A DNA stretch of 63,451 nt from an uncultured Acholeplasmataceae bacterium (GCA_905203475.1 CAJKWD010000003.1:1-63451), one strand, 5' to 3'; positions 51,778 through 60,901 are shown, numbered from the stretch's first letter. Numbers and translations: made by a program. The notes: generated by a model not told the origin, from the sequence alone.

Positions 51778-52590
51778 ATGTTATATTTACAAGTTATTAT
51801 TTTAGGAATTATTCAAGGAATTGCAGAGTTTTTGCCAATTTCTTCTAGCGCTCATTTAATTATATTCCGTGATATTTTTGGAATTGGAAGCTCAATGGGT
51901 TCAGATATTACAATGGCCTTTGATATTGCTCTTCATTTAGGAACTTTACTTGCTATTGGTTTATTCTTTTTTAAAGACTTTTTAAGAATTTTAGTAAATG
52001 GATTTACAAAACCAAAAAGTAAAGACGGAAAGTTAATGTGGTTTATTTTACTAGCATGTATTCCAGCTGCTGTTTTTGGTATTTTATTAGAAGAAACAGT
52101 GGAGAATGCATTGCGTGGTAATTTTGTATTAATTGCGATTGCTCTTATCTTTATGGGGATTATCATATATTTATGTGATTATTACTTTAAGCAGAAAAAA
52201 GGTTTTGAGGAAATGACTTGGCTAGATGCTTTAGTGATTGGATGTGCACAAGTTTTCGCATTAATCCCAGGTTTTTCTCGTAGTGGAACGACGATTGCGG
52301 CAGCACGTGCGAGAGGAATGAACCGTGAAGATGCAGCTAAATTTTCATTCTATTTATCTGCGCCAGTAGTAGCAGGGGCAGTATTACTTACATTCTTAAA
52401 AGATTCGACTATGGCTTTAATTCAAGCAAACGTAGGAATCTTTGTACTAGGAGTTTTAATTTCTTTCCTTGCGGGATTAATTTGTATTAAATTCTTATTG
52501 AAATACTTAAAATCACATGACTTTAAAATATTTATGTGGTACCGTATTGCTTTAGGTATTATTGTCTTACTTTGTTTATTAGTAATGTAA
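51778..52590 (+). CDS. uppP: Undecaprenyl-diphosphatase UppP (BacA)
   Basis: Polytopic membrane phosphatase that recycles undecaprenyl diphosphate to the monophosphate lipid carrier; overproduction gives bacitracin resistance. The 270-residue protein has both inverted-repeat motifs: GIIQGIAEFLPISSSAHL and FALIPGFSRSGTTIAAARARG with catalytic Glu, Ser and Arg residues. It is full length with a normal AGGAGATGGT start context. It is the last gene of Bacilli style in the window. Confidence 0.96.
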   Translation: MLYLQVIILGIIQGIAEFLPISSSAHLIIFRDIFGIGSSMGSDITMAFDIALHLGTLLAIGLFFFKDFLRILVNGFTKPKSKDGKLMWFILLACIPAAVFGILLEETVENALRGNFVLIAIALIFMGIIIYLCDYYFKQKKGFEEMTWLDALVIGCAQVFALIPGFSRSGTTIAAARARGMNREDAAKFSFYLSAPVVAGAVLLTFLKDSTMALIQANVGIFVLGVLISFLAGLICIKFLLKYLKSHDFKIFMWYRIALGIIVLLCLLVM

Positions 52591-52619
52591 AACATGAAAT
52601 TTTCATGTTTTATTTTTTT
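52588..52619 (+). terminator. Terminator of uppP
   Basis: TAAAACATGAAA / TTTCATGTTTTA near-perfect stem followed by seven T. It is the last element clearly belonging to the first part of the window. Confidence 0.85.
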
Positions 52620-52660
52620 AATTTATAGTATAAAATATAGACATAAGGAAGAGAGAACGA
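52612..52660. other. Probable junction between two genomes
   Basis: Between the uppP terminator and the next start codon the style of the sequence changes. Upstream, genes look like Bacilli. Downstream, gene content, codon choice, ribosome sites and tRNA 3' ends look like Melainabacteria. The change falls in a low-complexity AT stretch, where a false assembly join is easy. The exact base cannot be fixed by eye. Confidence 0.6.
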
Positions 52661-53437
52661 ATGATTACTAATTTTCAAAAGCAAAGTCGTAAAGATGATG
52701 TCAAACTGTTAGTTTGGATTGTTGTAGGCTTTTTATTTATAGCTTGGTTTTGCAGCCCTCCTGGAAACAAATTGTTACAACTTTGTTTTTGGGGAAATAA
52801 TACTAAGTATTTCATCACTAAACTTTTCAGTGATAATAGTTCTACTGAGTATATATTTCATAGAAATAATGCTGTTTATCTTGCAAAAATGTATCCAGAT
52901 AAACCAACGGCTTTGAAAGAAATGAATAAAGCCATTGAAACCCTTCCTTCTTTTGCATCTGATGCAGAGCTTAGAAATCTATATAAAGATCGTGCAGAAA
53001 TAAGATTATTTCTTGGAGATCACAAAGGTGCATTAAATGACTTTATTAATTCTGATTTAATATCTTTTAGTGACAATTTAAAAGTCGCAATGCTTTTTAA
53101 AGTCGCGGGAAATTACAAAGAAGCTATGAATTACTGCAATGCTATGCTTAACCAAGATCCGTTTGCATATGCAGGTTTTGCATGTATGGCTGAAATATAT
53201 TTATCTGTTGACAGACCTGATGTGGCGTTAAGAGTTTGGAACTTAGCCTTAGATAGAAATAAAAATAATCCGCGTGCTTATGTTGATAGAGCTCTTGTAA
53301 AAAAAGCAATGGGAGATTTGAGCGGATATAATACTGATTTGAAGCTTGCAAGAGAATATTCTCCTGCAATAAGTGAAGAAGATTCTATTATTGAAGATTC
53401 TTTACATCCAAAAATTCTTGCTCTGTCAGTAAGATAA
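52661..53437 (+). CDS. TPR-repeat membrane protein
   Basis: A 258-residue protein with an N-terminal membrane helix (LLVWIVVGFLFIAWF) and tetratricopeptide-like helical pairs (YLAKMYPDKPTALKEMNKAI, LYKDRAEIRLFLGDHKGALN, YAGFACMAEIYLSVDRPDVALR, AYVDRALVKKAMGDL). Probably an interaction scaffold facing the periplasm or cytoplasm; partner unknown. It is the first gene of the second part, upstream of nadB by 79 bases. Codons such as GCG, CTG and AGC appear more often than in the genes before it. Confidence 0.8.
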   Translation: MITNFQKQSRKDDVKLLVWIVVGFLFIAWFCSPPGNKLLQLCFWGNNTKYFITKLFSDNSSTEYIFHRNNAVYLAKMYPDKPTALKEMNKAIETLPSFASDAELRNLYKDRAEIRLFLGDHKGALNDFINSDLISFSDNLKVAMLFKVAGNYKEAMNYCNAMLNQDPFAYAGFACMAEIYLSVDRPDVALRVWNLALDRNKNNPRAYVDRALVKKAMGDLSGYNTDLKLAREYSPAISEEDSIIEDSLHPKILALSVR

Positions 53438-53516
53438 ATCTTAATATTTAATTTATACTCTGTTTGCTTTTTTTGTTTTAAAATTATATTAAGAAAGTAG
53501 CCAGCGGAGTGGAGAA

Positions 53517-55139
53517 ATGAAATATTCCGAATACTCAGTAGTAATTGTAGGAAGCGGTGCTGCAGGTTTATATGCAGCGTTAAAAATATCACAGCAGATA
53601 AATTTACCCGAAGGAGTTCTGCTGTTAACAAAATCATATCTTGGAAACAGCAATTCGCTTTATGCACAAGGTGGGATAGTCGGTGTTTTGCACCAAAATC
53701 CAGAAGACTGTGTTGAGAAACATGTAGAAGATACATTAACAGCTGGGGCTGGACTAAGTGATAGAAGCACTGTTGAATATATCTCTGAAGCCTCTGATGA
53801 AGTGATTAATGATTTAATTGAAAATGGGGTAGATTTTGATAGAAATGCTGATGGTGAGCTTACTTTTACACTTGAAGCAGCTCACAGCATACGTAGAATT
53901 TTGCATGCTGGCGGCGATGCTACCGGACGTGGTATTACAGAAGCCCTGTGTCGCGAAGTGAGAGCAGATGAGAACATCGTAGTTATGGAGAATGCTGTAG
54001 CAGCAGAACTGCTTGTAGACTCAGATCAGGAATGTAAAGGGGTTATCGTTTATAATGAGCTAACCGGTGAGCATGAAATTGTTTATACTTCTGCTCTGGT
54101 GCTTGCAACAGGTGGTTTAGGACAACTATATAAATATACAACAAATCCGGATGGAGCTACCGGTGACGGTATAGATTTGGCATATAATGCTGGTGCAATT
54201 ATTCAGGATATGGAGTTTGTACAATTCCATCCTACTGCTTTGGCATTAAGTCCAGAAAGTAAAGATAGATTTTTGATATCCGAGGCCGTAAGGGGTGAGG
54301 GTGCAAGGCTTATAAATAACCATGGAATGGAATTTATGTCAAAATATCATGATAAACGAGAATTGGCTCCTAGAGATATTGTAACAAGAGCAATTTACAG
54401 TGAAATGAATAAAGAACATAAGTTTAACGTCTTTTTAAATGCTTCAATGATTGATCATATGAAGTTATTTAAAAGATTTCCTACTATTTCAAAGAGATGT
54501 GGCGAGTGTGGTATAGATATTTCTGCAAAACCTATACCTGTAGCTCCAGCTGCACATTATAGTATGGGGGGAATAAAAGCTAGTGTTGAGGGAAGGACTT
54601 CAATCAGAGGCTTGTATGCAATAGGAGAATGTGCTTCTACAGGACTTCATGGGGCAAATAGACTCGCAAGTAATTCTCTGCTTGAATGCGTTGTATGTGC
54701 TTATGAATTAGCAGATTATCTATCTTTTGCAAATCTCGCCATACCTAAAAAAATTGATGAAAATATAAGACGTATTATTGATATATATTCCCAGCCTTTG
54801 AGCGAAGCAGATTATAACATTGAGCTTTTGAAAGCAAATCTAAAAGATATTATGTGGAATAATGTTGGAATAATACGTTCTGAGGAAAACTTGCTAAAAG
54901 CACGCAAAGAAGTAGAAAATTTGAAAAAAGCTTTTAAGAGAACAAGAAAGTGCTTGAATAAAGAAGAGTATGAGTATAGAAATATGCTCAGTGTTGCGTC
55001 ATTAATAATTGATTCTGCTCTATCACGTAAAGAATCAAGAGGTGCCCACTGTCGTTCGGACTACTCTCAGCTTGATAGGGTAGCACGCCATACTAATTTA
55101 TTAAAAAATGAAGAGAAGGAGCTTATAAATGTTAAATAA
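53517..55139 (+). CDS. nadB: L-aspartate oxidase
   Basis: FAD enzyme oxidising L-aspartate to iminoaspartate, the first step of bacterial NAD synthesis. The 540-residue protein has the dinucleotide fold VVIVGSGAAGLYAAL, the loop SLYAQGGIVG, catalytic region HAGGDATGRGIT, EFVQFHPTAL, HYSMGGI and the flavin-binding GLYAIGECASTGLHGANRLA. Length is normal. It overlaps nadC by 11 bases. nadA, which would use the product, is not in the window. Confidence 0.95.
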   Translation: MKYSEYSVVIVGSGAAGLYAALKISQQINLPEGVLLLTKSYLGNSNSLYAQGGIVGVLHQNPEDCVEKHVEDTLTAGAGLSDRSTVEYISEASDEVINDLIENGVDFDRNADGELTFTLEAAHSIRRILHAGGDATGRGITEALCREVRADENIVVMENAVAAELLVDSDQECKGVIVYNELTGEHEIVYTSALVLATGGLGQLYKYTTNPDGATGDGIDLAYNAGAIIQDMEFVQFHPTALALSPESKDRFLISEAVRGEGARLINNHGMEFMSKYHDKRELAPRDIVTRAIYSEMNKEHKFNVFLNASMIDHMKLFKRFPTISKRCGECGIDISAKPIPVAPAAHYSMGGIKASVEGRTSIRGLYAIGECASTGLHGANRLASNSLLECVVCAYELADYLSFANLAIPKKIDENIRRIIDIYSQPLSEADYNIELLKANLKDIMWNNVGIIRSEENLLKARKEVENLKKAFKRTRKCLNKEEYEYRNMLSVASLIIDSALSRKESRGAHCRSDYSQLDRVARHTNLLKNEEKELINVK

Positions 55140-55959
55140 TTTTTTTATAGAAGAACACGTTAAGGCTGCATTACAGGAAGATATTGGTTTTGGTGATATT
55201 ACAACAGATTATTTAACATCAGAAGATGATATGATGAGCTGTGAACTTAATACCAGAGCAGACGGAATATTCTGTGGTAAAAATGTCTTTGAAACTGTAT
55301 TTAGACTGCTTTCTCCAAAAGTAAATATAAAATTTTATTTTAATGATGGTGATGTAATCAGTAAGGGGGATAAAATTGCTGATATAGAAGGCCCTGCGAG
55401 ATATATTTTGATGGGTGAACGAACGGCCTTAAATTATGTTCAAAGGATGAGCGGTATTGCGACAGAAACAAATAAATATCAGAAAGCAGTAGGAGAGTAT
55501 AAGGCCAAGATAGTTGACACAAGAAAAACTACTCCTGGCTTTAGAGCTTTTGAAAAATATTCTGTTAAGACTGGTGGAGGCAGCTTGCATCGTTTTAATC
55601 TCGCAGATTGTGCGATGATAAAAGATAATCATATTAAATTTTCAGGTTCTCTTACAGAAGCAGTAACAAGGTTAAAAAAACATATATCTCATGCTCATAA
55701 AATTGAGGTAGAATGTGATACTCTTGAGCAAGTTAAGGAAGCTCTTGATTGTGGTGTTGATATTATAATGCTTGATAACATGGGGCTTGATACAATGCGT
55801 GAAGGGGTTCGTTTGATAAACGGAAAAGCAATTATTGAAGCTAGTGGAAATGTTAATTTAAATACAGTTCATGACATTGCTGCAACTGGAGTTGATATTA
55901 TCTCATCAAGCGCAATTGTTGCTAAGGCGCCTACATTGGACTTAGGTTTAGATATGTAA
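55129..55959 (+). CDS. nadC: Nicotinate-nucleotide diphosphorylase (carboxylating)
   Basis: Quinolinate phosphoribosyltransferase, giving nicotinate mononucleotide from quinolinate and PRPP. The 276-residue protein has EDIGFGDITTDYL at the start, GERTALNYVQRMSGIAT, DTRKTTPGFRAFEKYSVKTG, HRFNLADCAMIKDNH and the C-terminal EASGNVNLNTVHDIAATGVD, all canonical. It starts inside nadB with GAAGGAG upstream, so the pair is translationally coupled. The stop codon abuts the end of a convergent small gene. Confidence 0.95.
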   Translation: MLNNFFIEEHVKAALQEDIGFGDITTDYLTSEDDMMSCELNTRADGIFCGKNVFETVFRLLSPKVNIKFYFNDGDVISKGDKIADIEGPARYILMGERTALNYVQRMSGIATETNKYQKAVGEYKAKIVDTRKTTPGFRAFEKYSVKTGGGSLHRFNLADCAMIKDNHIKFSGSLTEAVTRLKKHISHAHKIEVECDTLEQVKEALDCGVDIIMLDNMGLDTMREGVRLINGKAIIEASGNVNLNTVHDIAATGVDIISSSAIVAKAPTLDLGLDM

Positions 55960-56226
55960 TCAATACTCATTTTTGAGCTTGGACACATCTCGCTCAAGCG
56001 TGTTGTTTTTGTCTTTTAAATTTTTAACATTAGTATTGAGCTTACGTGTCTGTTGTTTAAGCTTATTAATTTCAAGTTTGAGAGTACGGATTTGAGATTG
56101 AATCTTAGTAATATCATCTTCAAATTCTCTATGCTGTTTTTCGAAGTTACGGTGCTCCTGCTGAGCATCTGCAGCCTTAAAGTGGGTATACAATTTGGGT
56201 GTGTAGTAATTAAAAGTTATTTTCAT
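55960..56226 (-). CDS. Small coiled-coil protein
   Basis: An 88-residue protein, minus strand. The first 20 residues (ITFNYYTPKLYTHFKAAD) are aromatic-rich; the remainder is a continuous heptad pattern (IRTLKLEINKLKQQTRKL, NVKNLKDKNNTLERDVSKL). No signal peptide. Its stop codon begins at the base directly after the nadC stop, so the two genes converge with no gap and no terminator between them. The ATG is preceded by AGAAGGACG on its own strand. Unrecognised; the NYYT element recurs in the gene at 62596. Confidence 0.7.
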   Translation of the reverse strand: MKITFNYYTPKLYTHFKAADAQQEHRNFEKQHREFEDDITKIQSQIRTLKLEINKLKQQTRKLNTNVKNLKDKNNTLERDVSKLKNEY

Positions 56227-56310
56227 TATTCGTCCTTCTATTTTATATATTAAATTAAAACTTGAAAATAAAAAAAATGCTATTTATATGATAAAATTAA
56301 TTTAAAGCGC

Positions 56311-56384
56311 CTCCTTGTAGCTCAGTTGGATAGAGCGCAGGTCTCCGAAGCCTGAGGTCATGGGTTCAATTCCCGTCAAGGAGG
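56311..56384 (+). tRNA. tRNA-Arg (CCG)
   Basis: A 74-nt cloverleaf without encoded CCA: acceptor CTCCTTG/CAAGGAG, discriminator G, D arm AGCTCAGTTGGATAGAGC, anticodon stem CAGGT/GCCTG with loop CTCCGAA (anticodon CCG), T stem ATGGG/CCCGT with loop TTCAATT. C1-G72 is unusual but seen in some tRNAs. The missing CCA contrasts with the tRNA at 16490 and fits a cyanobacterial-type genome. Confidence 0.93.
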
Positions 56385-56448
56385 TTTTATTTATATATAA
56401 AATATGTTATACTTTAAAAAAAGTACTTGGAATTAGAGGATATTGCCT

Positions 56449-58338
56449 GTGGGCTTTTTCGATAATATAAGAAAGTTTAAACATCAGCTCGATCATGTAG
56501 AATCAACAGTATATTCCGGCAAGCAGTCTTTGCTTGAAGTGTATGAAATTAATGCAAAACTGGAAGCAGAAATAGAATTAAGAACAAGAGAGCTTGATAG
56601 AGCTAATAGACAGATGCTTACTCTTCAGCATATATGGGATATGATGAATTCTTCAAAGCCTCTATCCAGTGTATTAAATGCAATAGTTAATAGTCTTCAG
56701 GGGGAATTGGGGTATTTATACAGCTTTATTGTAAAAGAAAAAGCTGATAATAATGGTAAATATTTGCAGATTGTTGCATCTTCACGCGACGATTTAGATA
56801 TTAAGTTTTCTGAAAAGTTTAAGTGTAATGTTTCTGATTTTCGCATGAATTTTCCCGAAATTAATGAAATTAAAAATGCAGTAAAAAATAATCAAATATA
56901 TCAGTCTACAAATCTTTCAGAGCTGGTATGCGGCTTTATCCCGGAGCTTGATACAAATAAAGTTGAAGAATTTTTAAGAGAAGCTAAGATGAAATCATAT
57001 ATTTTAGTCCCTCTAATGTCAAAACAAACTCACTTTGGTTCGCTGCTTGTTTTTTCTTCAAGAGAAACTGTTAGTGGAAGTGAATTGAATTTCTTAAGTT
57101 TATTTGCAAAGCAGATTGAGCTTGCAATAACCATTGCAGATTTGTTTCAAGCTGTTAAAGAACAAGCCATTACTGATGGGATGACAGGACTTTATAATAG
57201 ACGATATTTTGAAGAATTTATAAAAAAAGAAGCTGTACGTGCAGACAGACAAGGGCAAAAATTTACAGTAATCGGGCTTGATTTAGACCATCTAAAACAG
57301 ATTAATGATGCATACGGGCATAATTATGGCGACATAGCAATAAAAGCTATAGCTGAAGTTCTTAAAAATAATGCAAGGTCAATTGATATTGCTGCAAGAA
57401 TGGGGGGAGAAGAATTTAACCTCCTGTTACCAGGGGTAGATTCTGCTGGCGGTTGTATTGCTGCTGAACGTATAAGAAAGGCTATAGAAGCGGTAGAATT
57501 AGAGAAAATCGGCAGAATAACGGCAAGCTTAGGTGTTGCAACTTACCTAGAGCATTCTGAAGACATAGAAGAACTGCTTGAAATTACTGATAGGGCAATG
57601 TATGAATCAAAGCGCAACGGCAGAAACCGTGTAACAATTGCAAGACCCGCATATGAAACATCCTGGCAGGAGATTGCAGTAAATACATTTATCGATATTT
57701 TATCAAAACATAGGATACCTGTAGATGATTCAACATCCAGACTTTTGACCAAAAAGCTTCAAGAGATGAATATCAATAATGAAAAGCTTTATCAAGTAGC
57801 AGATGCGCTTGTTGCAACATATAATCCAGAGCATATTGAAGGAGGCGTTAAACAAAAGGTTGATTTGGCTGCGCTTCTAGCAAAACGTTTTGATTTATCT
57901 AAAGATGCAATTGATAGGCTTAAAGTAGCAGTATTGCTTTATGATATAGGTAATACAATGCTGCCAAAAGAGATATTGAGAAAAAAAGAACCTTTAAATG
58001 ACGATGATAAAGCTTCTATAAAACAGCATCCATTAATAGCAGCTCGTGAAATTTTAAAGCCAATATCAAATGTAACAGATGTTCTACCGATTATAGAAAA
58101 ACATCATGAAAACTGGAATGGAACTGGCTATCCTGCAAAAATTTCAGGAGAGGCAATTCCTATTGAATCACAAATAATTTTAATAGTAGATTCTTATTTT
58201 GCCCTATTAGAGAAAAGACCATATAGAGAGGCTATGTCGAAAGAAGAGGCTCTTAATATTATTGAGCAGGAAATTAACCAGAAATGGAGTCAGAAGCTTG
58301 CGCAGGAGTTTATTGGCATTGTTAAGAATGAGGAATAG
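56449..58338 (+). CDS. GAF-GGDEF-HD-GYP-like cyclic-di-GMP protein
   Basis: A 629-residue soluble protein. It has an N-terminal coiled coil (about 15-65), a GAF-like sensor (about 70-235), a GGDEF domain (about 240-400) with active site GGEEF (319-323) and an RSID inhibitory site (310-313), and a C-terminal HD-GYP-like domain (about 405-629). The HD domain has LLYDIGN instead of LLHDIGK, so the first metal His is Tyr (498), while KQHP and HHENWNGTGYP remain. Cyclase activity is likely, phosphodiesterase activity doubtful. GTG 56449 has AGAGGA 8 bases upstream; TTG 56443 is too close. Confidence 0.88.
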   Translation: MGFFDNIRKFKHQLDHVESTVYSGKQSLLEVYEINAKLEAEIELRTRELDRANRQMLTLQHIWDMMNSSKPLSSVLNAIVNSLQGELGYLYSFIVKEKADNNGKYLQIVASSRDDLDIKFSEKFKCNVSDFRMNFPEINEIKNAVKNNQIYQSTNLSELVCGFIPELDTNKVEEFLREAKMKSYILVPLMSKQTHFGSLLVFSSRETVSGSELNFLSLFAKQIELAITIADLFQAVKEQAITDGMTGLYNRRYFEEFIKKEAVRADRQGQKFTVIGLDLDHLKQINDAYGHNYGDIAIKAIAEVLKNNARSIDIAARMGGEEFNLLLPGVDSAGGCIAAERIRKAIEAVELEKIGRITASLGVATYLEHSEDIEELLEITDRAMYESKRNGRNRVTIARPAYETSWQEIAVNTFIDILSKHRIPVDDSTSRLLTKKLQEMNINNEKLYQVADALVATYNPEHIEGGVKQKVDLAALLAKRFDLSKDAIDRLKVAVLLYDIGNTMLPKEILRKKEPLNDDDKASIKQHPLIAAREILKPISNVTDVLPIIEKHHENWNGTGYPAKISGEAIPIESQIILIVDSYFALLEKRPYREAMSKEEALNIIEQEINQKWSQKLAQEFIGIVKNEE

Positions 58339-58344
58339 GTATTA

Positions 58345-58857
58345 ATGATTGAGCTTCTAATTTTATTTGAGTTGAGCAAGAAAGTGTTAACAATGTATGG
58401 TGTTTCAAAAGAAATCAGAAATACATTCTCTGTTTTAACAACCCCTAGTTATGGAACCATAAAACCCGCTTTAACGCGGTTAGAAACCTCTGGCTTTGTC
58501 AAAACTCAAAAAACAATGTCTAAAGGCGGAAGACCATCTGTTTATTATTCTATTACACCATCAGGTATAGATGAGCTCAAACGCCTTTTAACTGCACCTC
58601 CAGGGGAAAATCCTATCCAGTTTTTGACATCTGCTAGAATAAAACTTGCGTGCGCAGATGTTCTTGATAATATACAACAGCTAGCTTTATTTAGCCAATT
58701 AAAGAAGAAGGCAGAAAGTATACTAATAGATACAAAAAATCTTGTTTCATCTAAAGATTTGTCGTATTTTCCGAGTATGGTATTTGATAACCTGATTTGT
58801 GAGTACAGGAACTTCATATCACTTCTGGAGGGATTTGAACATGCCGGCCGTAGTTAG
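58345..58857 (+). CDS. PadR-like winged-helix regulator
   Basis: A 170-residue regulator. PadR-type winged helix: LLILFELSKKVLTMYGVSKEI, SYGTIKPALTRLETSGFVKT, and wing SKGGRPSVYYSITPSGIDELK (split here for length). A helical C-terminal dimerisation arm (ALFSQLKKKAESILID) follows. It starts 6 bases after the GGDEF gene and overlaps the DUF512 gene by 17 bases, so the three genes are one transcriptional unit. Target and ligand unknown. Confidence 0.87.
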   Translation: MIELLILFELSKKVLTMYGVSKEIRNTFSVLTTPSYGTIKPALTRLETSGFVKTQKTMSKGGRPSVYYSITPSGIDELKRLLTAPPGENPIQFLTSARIKLACADVLDNIQQLALFSQLKKKAESILIDTKNLVSSKDLSYFPSMVFDNLICEYRNFISLLEGFEHAGRS

Positions 58858-60109
58858 CAGCGTAGTGCAGGGCTCAATAGCAGATGAACTAGCAATTGAA
58901 GAAGGCGATATTTTGCTCTCAATTGATGGTGAAAAACTGCTGGATATGATTGATTACAGGTTTTTGTGTAAAAATGAGTTTATAACTATTGAAATCCAGA
59001 AAAAAAATGGCGAAATTGAAGAAATAGAGCTTGAAAAAGACTTTGATGAAGATTTAGGAATAGTTTTCGAAAGTGCTGTTTTTGATAGAGTTAAACCGTG
59101 TTTAAATAACTGTATATTCTGTTTCGTCGCACAGCAGCCAAAAGGGCTTAGAAAGACTCTTTATATTAAGGATGATGATTATAGACTCTCTTATCTGCAA
59201 GGTACGTATATAACTACAACCAATTTAAGTGAAAGTGATAAAGAAAGAATTTCCAGGTTACATTTAGGTCCGTTCTATGTATCTGTACATACAACAAATC
59301 CTGATTTGCGTGTAAAAATGCTGAGAAATCTAAATGCCGGTAAAATTATGGATAATCTTAGATGGTTTAAAGAGAACGAAATTCCCTTCCATACGCAAAT
59401 CGTTTTGTGCCCCGGATATAATGACGGTAAGGAGTTAAGACGTACTCTGGAAGATTTGTCTTCTTTAGGAGAAGCTGTTCTTTCTATTGCTATTGTGCCG
59501 GTAGGGGTAACACAATTTAGACAATCAGAACTCAAAACTGTAAATGCGGTTATAGCAAGAGAAACTATTGAGATAGCCTCAAATTATCCAAAGGCCTGCT
59601 GTTCTGATGAATTTTTTCTATTAGCCGGCCAAGATATACCTTCTGCAGATTACTATGGTAATTTTTCACAGCTGGATGATGGAGTAGGTTCTTTGCGAAC
59701 ATTAATGGATGATTTTGATACTTTTGAACTTCCTGACAGACTAGGGAAAAAGTTATCAATAGCTTTTGCTTGTTCTGTTGCTGCAGAGTCAGCTTTTAAA
59801 TATATTTCATCAAAACTAAATAAAATTAAAAATCTGCACACCTCTGTGCATCCTGTGAAATCAACATATTGGGGTAAAAACATTACAGTTGCAGGACTTA
59901 TTACATCAGAAGATTTAATTAATGCTATCATAAATATTAATGCAGATTATATTATAGTACCATCTATCATGTTGAAGCCTTATTCTGACTTATTTTTGGA
60001 TGGAAATTCGCTGGATTATGTGATTGAAAAGACCGGAAAGAACATATTTGTTGCCGAAAATAATTATTCTCTTTGCGAAGTTATAGATTTGATAAATGAG
60101 TATGTGTAA
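58841..60109 (+). CDS. PDZ/DUF512 radical-SAM-like protein
   Basis: A 422-residue protein of the DUF512 group conserved in cyanobacteria and clostridia. An N-terminal PDZ-like domain (AVVSSVVQGSIADELAIEEG, DILLSIDGE) is followed by a CxxxCxxC motif (CLNNCIFCF) as in radical-SAM enzymes. The conserved QQPKGLRKTLYIKDDDYRLS, the HTQIVLCPGYNDG strand and the C-terminal DUF512 domain complete it. Biochemical function is not established. ATG 58841 (MPAVVSS) with GGAGGG upstream is chosen over earlier in-frame starts. Confidence 0.88.
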   Translation: MPAVVSSVVQGSIADELAIEEGDILLSIDGEKLLDMIDYRFLCKNEFITIEIQKKNGEIEEIELEKDFDEDLGIVFESAVFDRVKPCLNNCIFCFVAQQPKGLRKTLYIKDDDYRLSYLQGTYITTTNLSESDKERISRLHLGPFYVSVHTTNPDLRVKMLRNLNAGKIMDNLRWFKENEIPFHTQIVLCPGYNDGKELRRTLEDLSSLGEAVLSIAIVPVGVTQFRQSELKTVNAVIARETIEIASNYPKACCSDEFFLLAGQDIPSADYYGNFSQLDDGVGSLRTLMDDFDTFELPDRLGKKLSIAFACSVAAESAFKYISSKLNKIKNLHTSVHPVKSTYWGKNITVAGLITSEDLINAIININADYIIVPSIMLKPYSDLFLDGNSLDYVIEKTGKNIFVAENNYSLCEVIDLINEYV

Positions 60110-60214
60110 TAAATATCAGTAAGACGGGTAATATACTATGAATTAGGTGTATTATTTAATAGAGTCGTGGGGGACAATTATATAATACATACTACCCCGA
60201 TAGGAGGATTAATA

Positions 60215-60901
60215 ATGAGTACAGCAGTAAGCGCAGAGAAGAAGACTATTAGTGTTATCATAATAGAGGATTTCAAGCTCACCCGTGTTGGTTTACGGTG
60301 TGCACTTAACTCTAATGAGGATATTAAAGTTGTTGCAGAAAGTGATAATGCATTAGACGGTTTGAAATTAATAGAACAATACACTCCTGACATAGTTCTG
60401 ATGGACTTAGGGCTTGCCGGCATGAATGGGATAGAAGCTACTGTAAAAGTGAAAGAAATGAATAAAGAAATTAAAGTTATAGCTTTGACTTCACATGACA
60501 GAGAAGAAGAAGTTATTGCAGCTCTTTCTTCCGGTGCAATGGCATACTGCCTCAAAGATATTGATCCATCAAAATTAGCAGACGTTATTCGTGATGTTAA
60601 CAACGGAGTATGCTGGCTAGATCCTGTAATTGCCAGAAAGGTTCTTGACTCATTCCCTAAGCAGGAAACTATAGGCATTTTGAAAGATAAAGCTGCTGAA
60701 GAAGGCAGAGTCCCTCTTACAGAAAGAGAATTTGAAGTACTAAAGCATCTCGTAGATGGCAAAAGCAACACCGAAATTGCTAAAGAATTAATAGTAAGCG
60801 TGCATACTGCAAAAGCTCATGTTTGTTCTATTCTCCAGAAAATGTGTGTAAATGACCGTGTTCAAGCCGCCGTTAAAGCTGTAAAAGAAGGACTTGTGTA
60901 A
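60215..60901 (+). CDS. NarL/LuxR-family response regulator
   Basis: A 228-residue regulator with a receiver domain: acidic IIEDF pair, phospho-acceptor Asp in LMDLGLAGMNG and Lys in YCLKDIDP. A LuxR-type HTH follows: LTEREFEVLKHLVDGKSNTE, IAKELIVSVHTAKAHV. Full length for the family. The ATG at 60215 has a clean TAGGAGGAT ribosome site. No kinase is adjacent, so the partner is encoded elsewhere. Transcription ends at the palindrome that follows. Confidence 0.92.
   Translation: MSTAVSAEKKTISVIIIEDFKLTRVGLRCALNSNEDIKVVAESDNALDGLKLIEQYTPDIVLMDLGLAGMNGIEATVKVKEMNKEIKVIALTSHDREEEVIAALSSGAMAYCLKDIDPSKLADVIRDVNNGVCWLDPVIARKVLDSFPKQETIGILKDKAAEEGRVPLTEREFEVLKHLVDGKSNTEIAKELIVSVHTAKAHVCSILQKMCVNDRVQAAVKAVKEGLV

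Noticed and set aside
53278..53736. 152-codon open frame on the minus strand over the TPR/nadB boundary
   Set aside because: It overlaps two well-supported genes on the other strand and shows no domain or ribosome site.
60178..60771. 197-codon open frame on the minus strand
   Set aside because: Complete antisense of the NarL-type regulator, Ser/Ile-rich as expected for a shadow frame.
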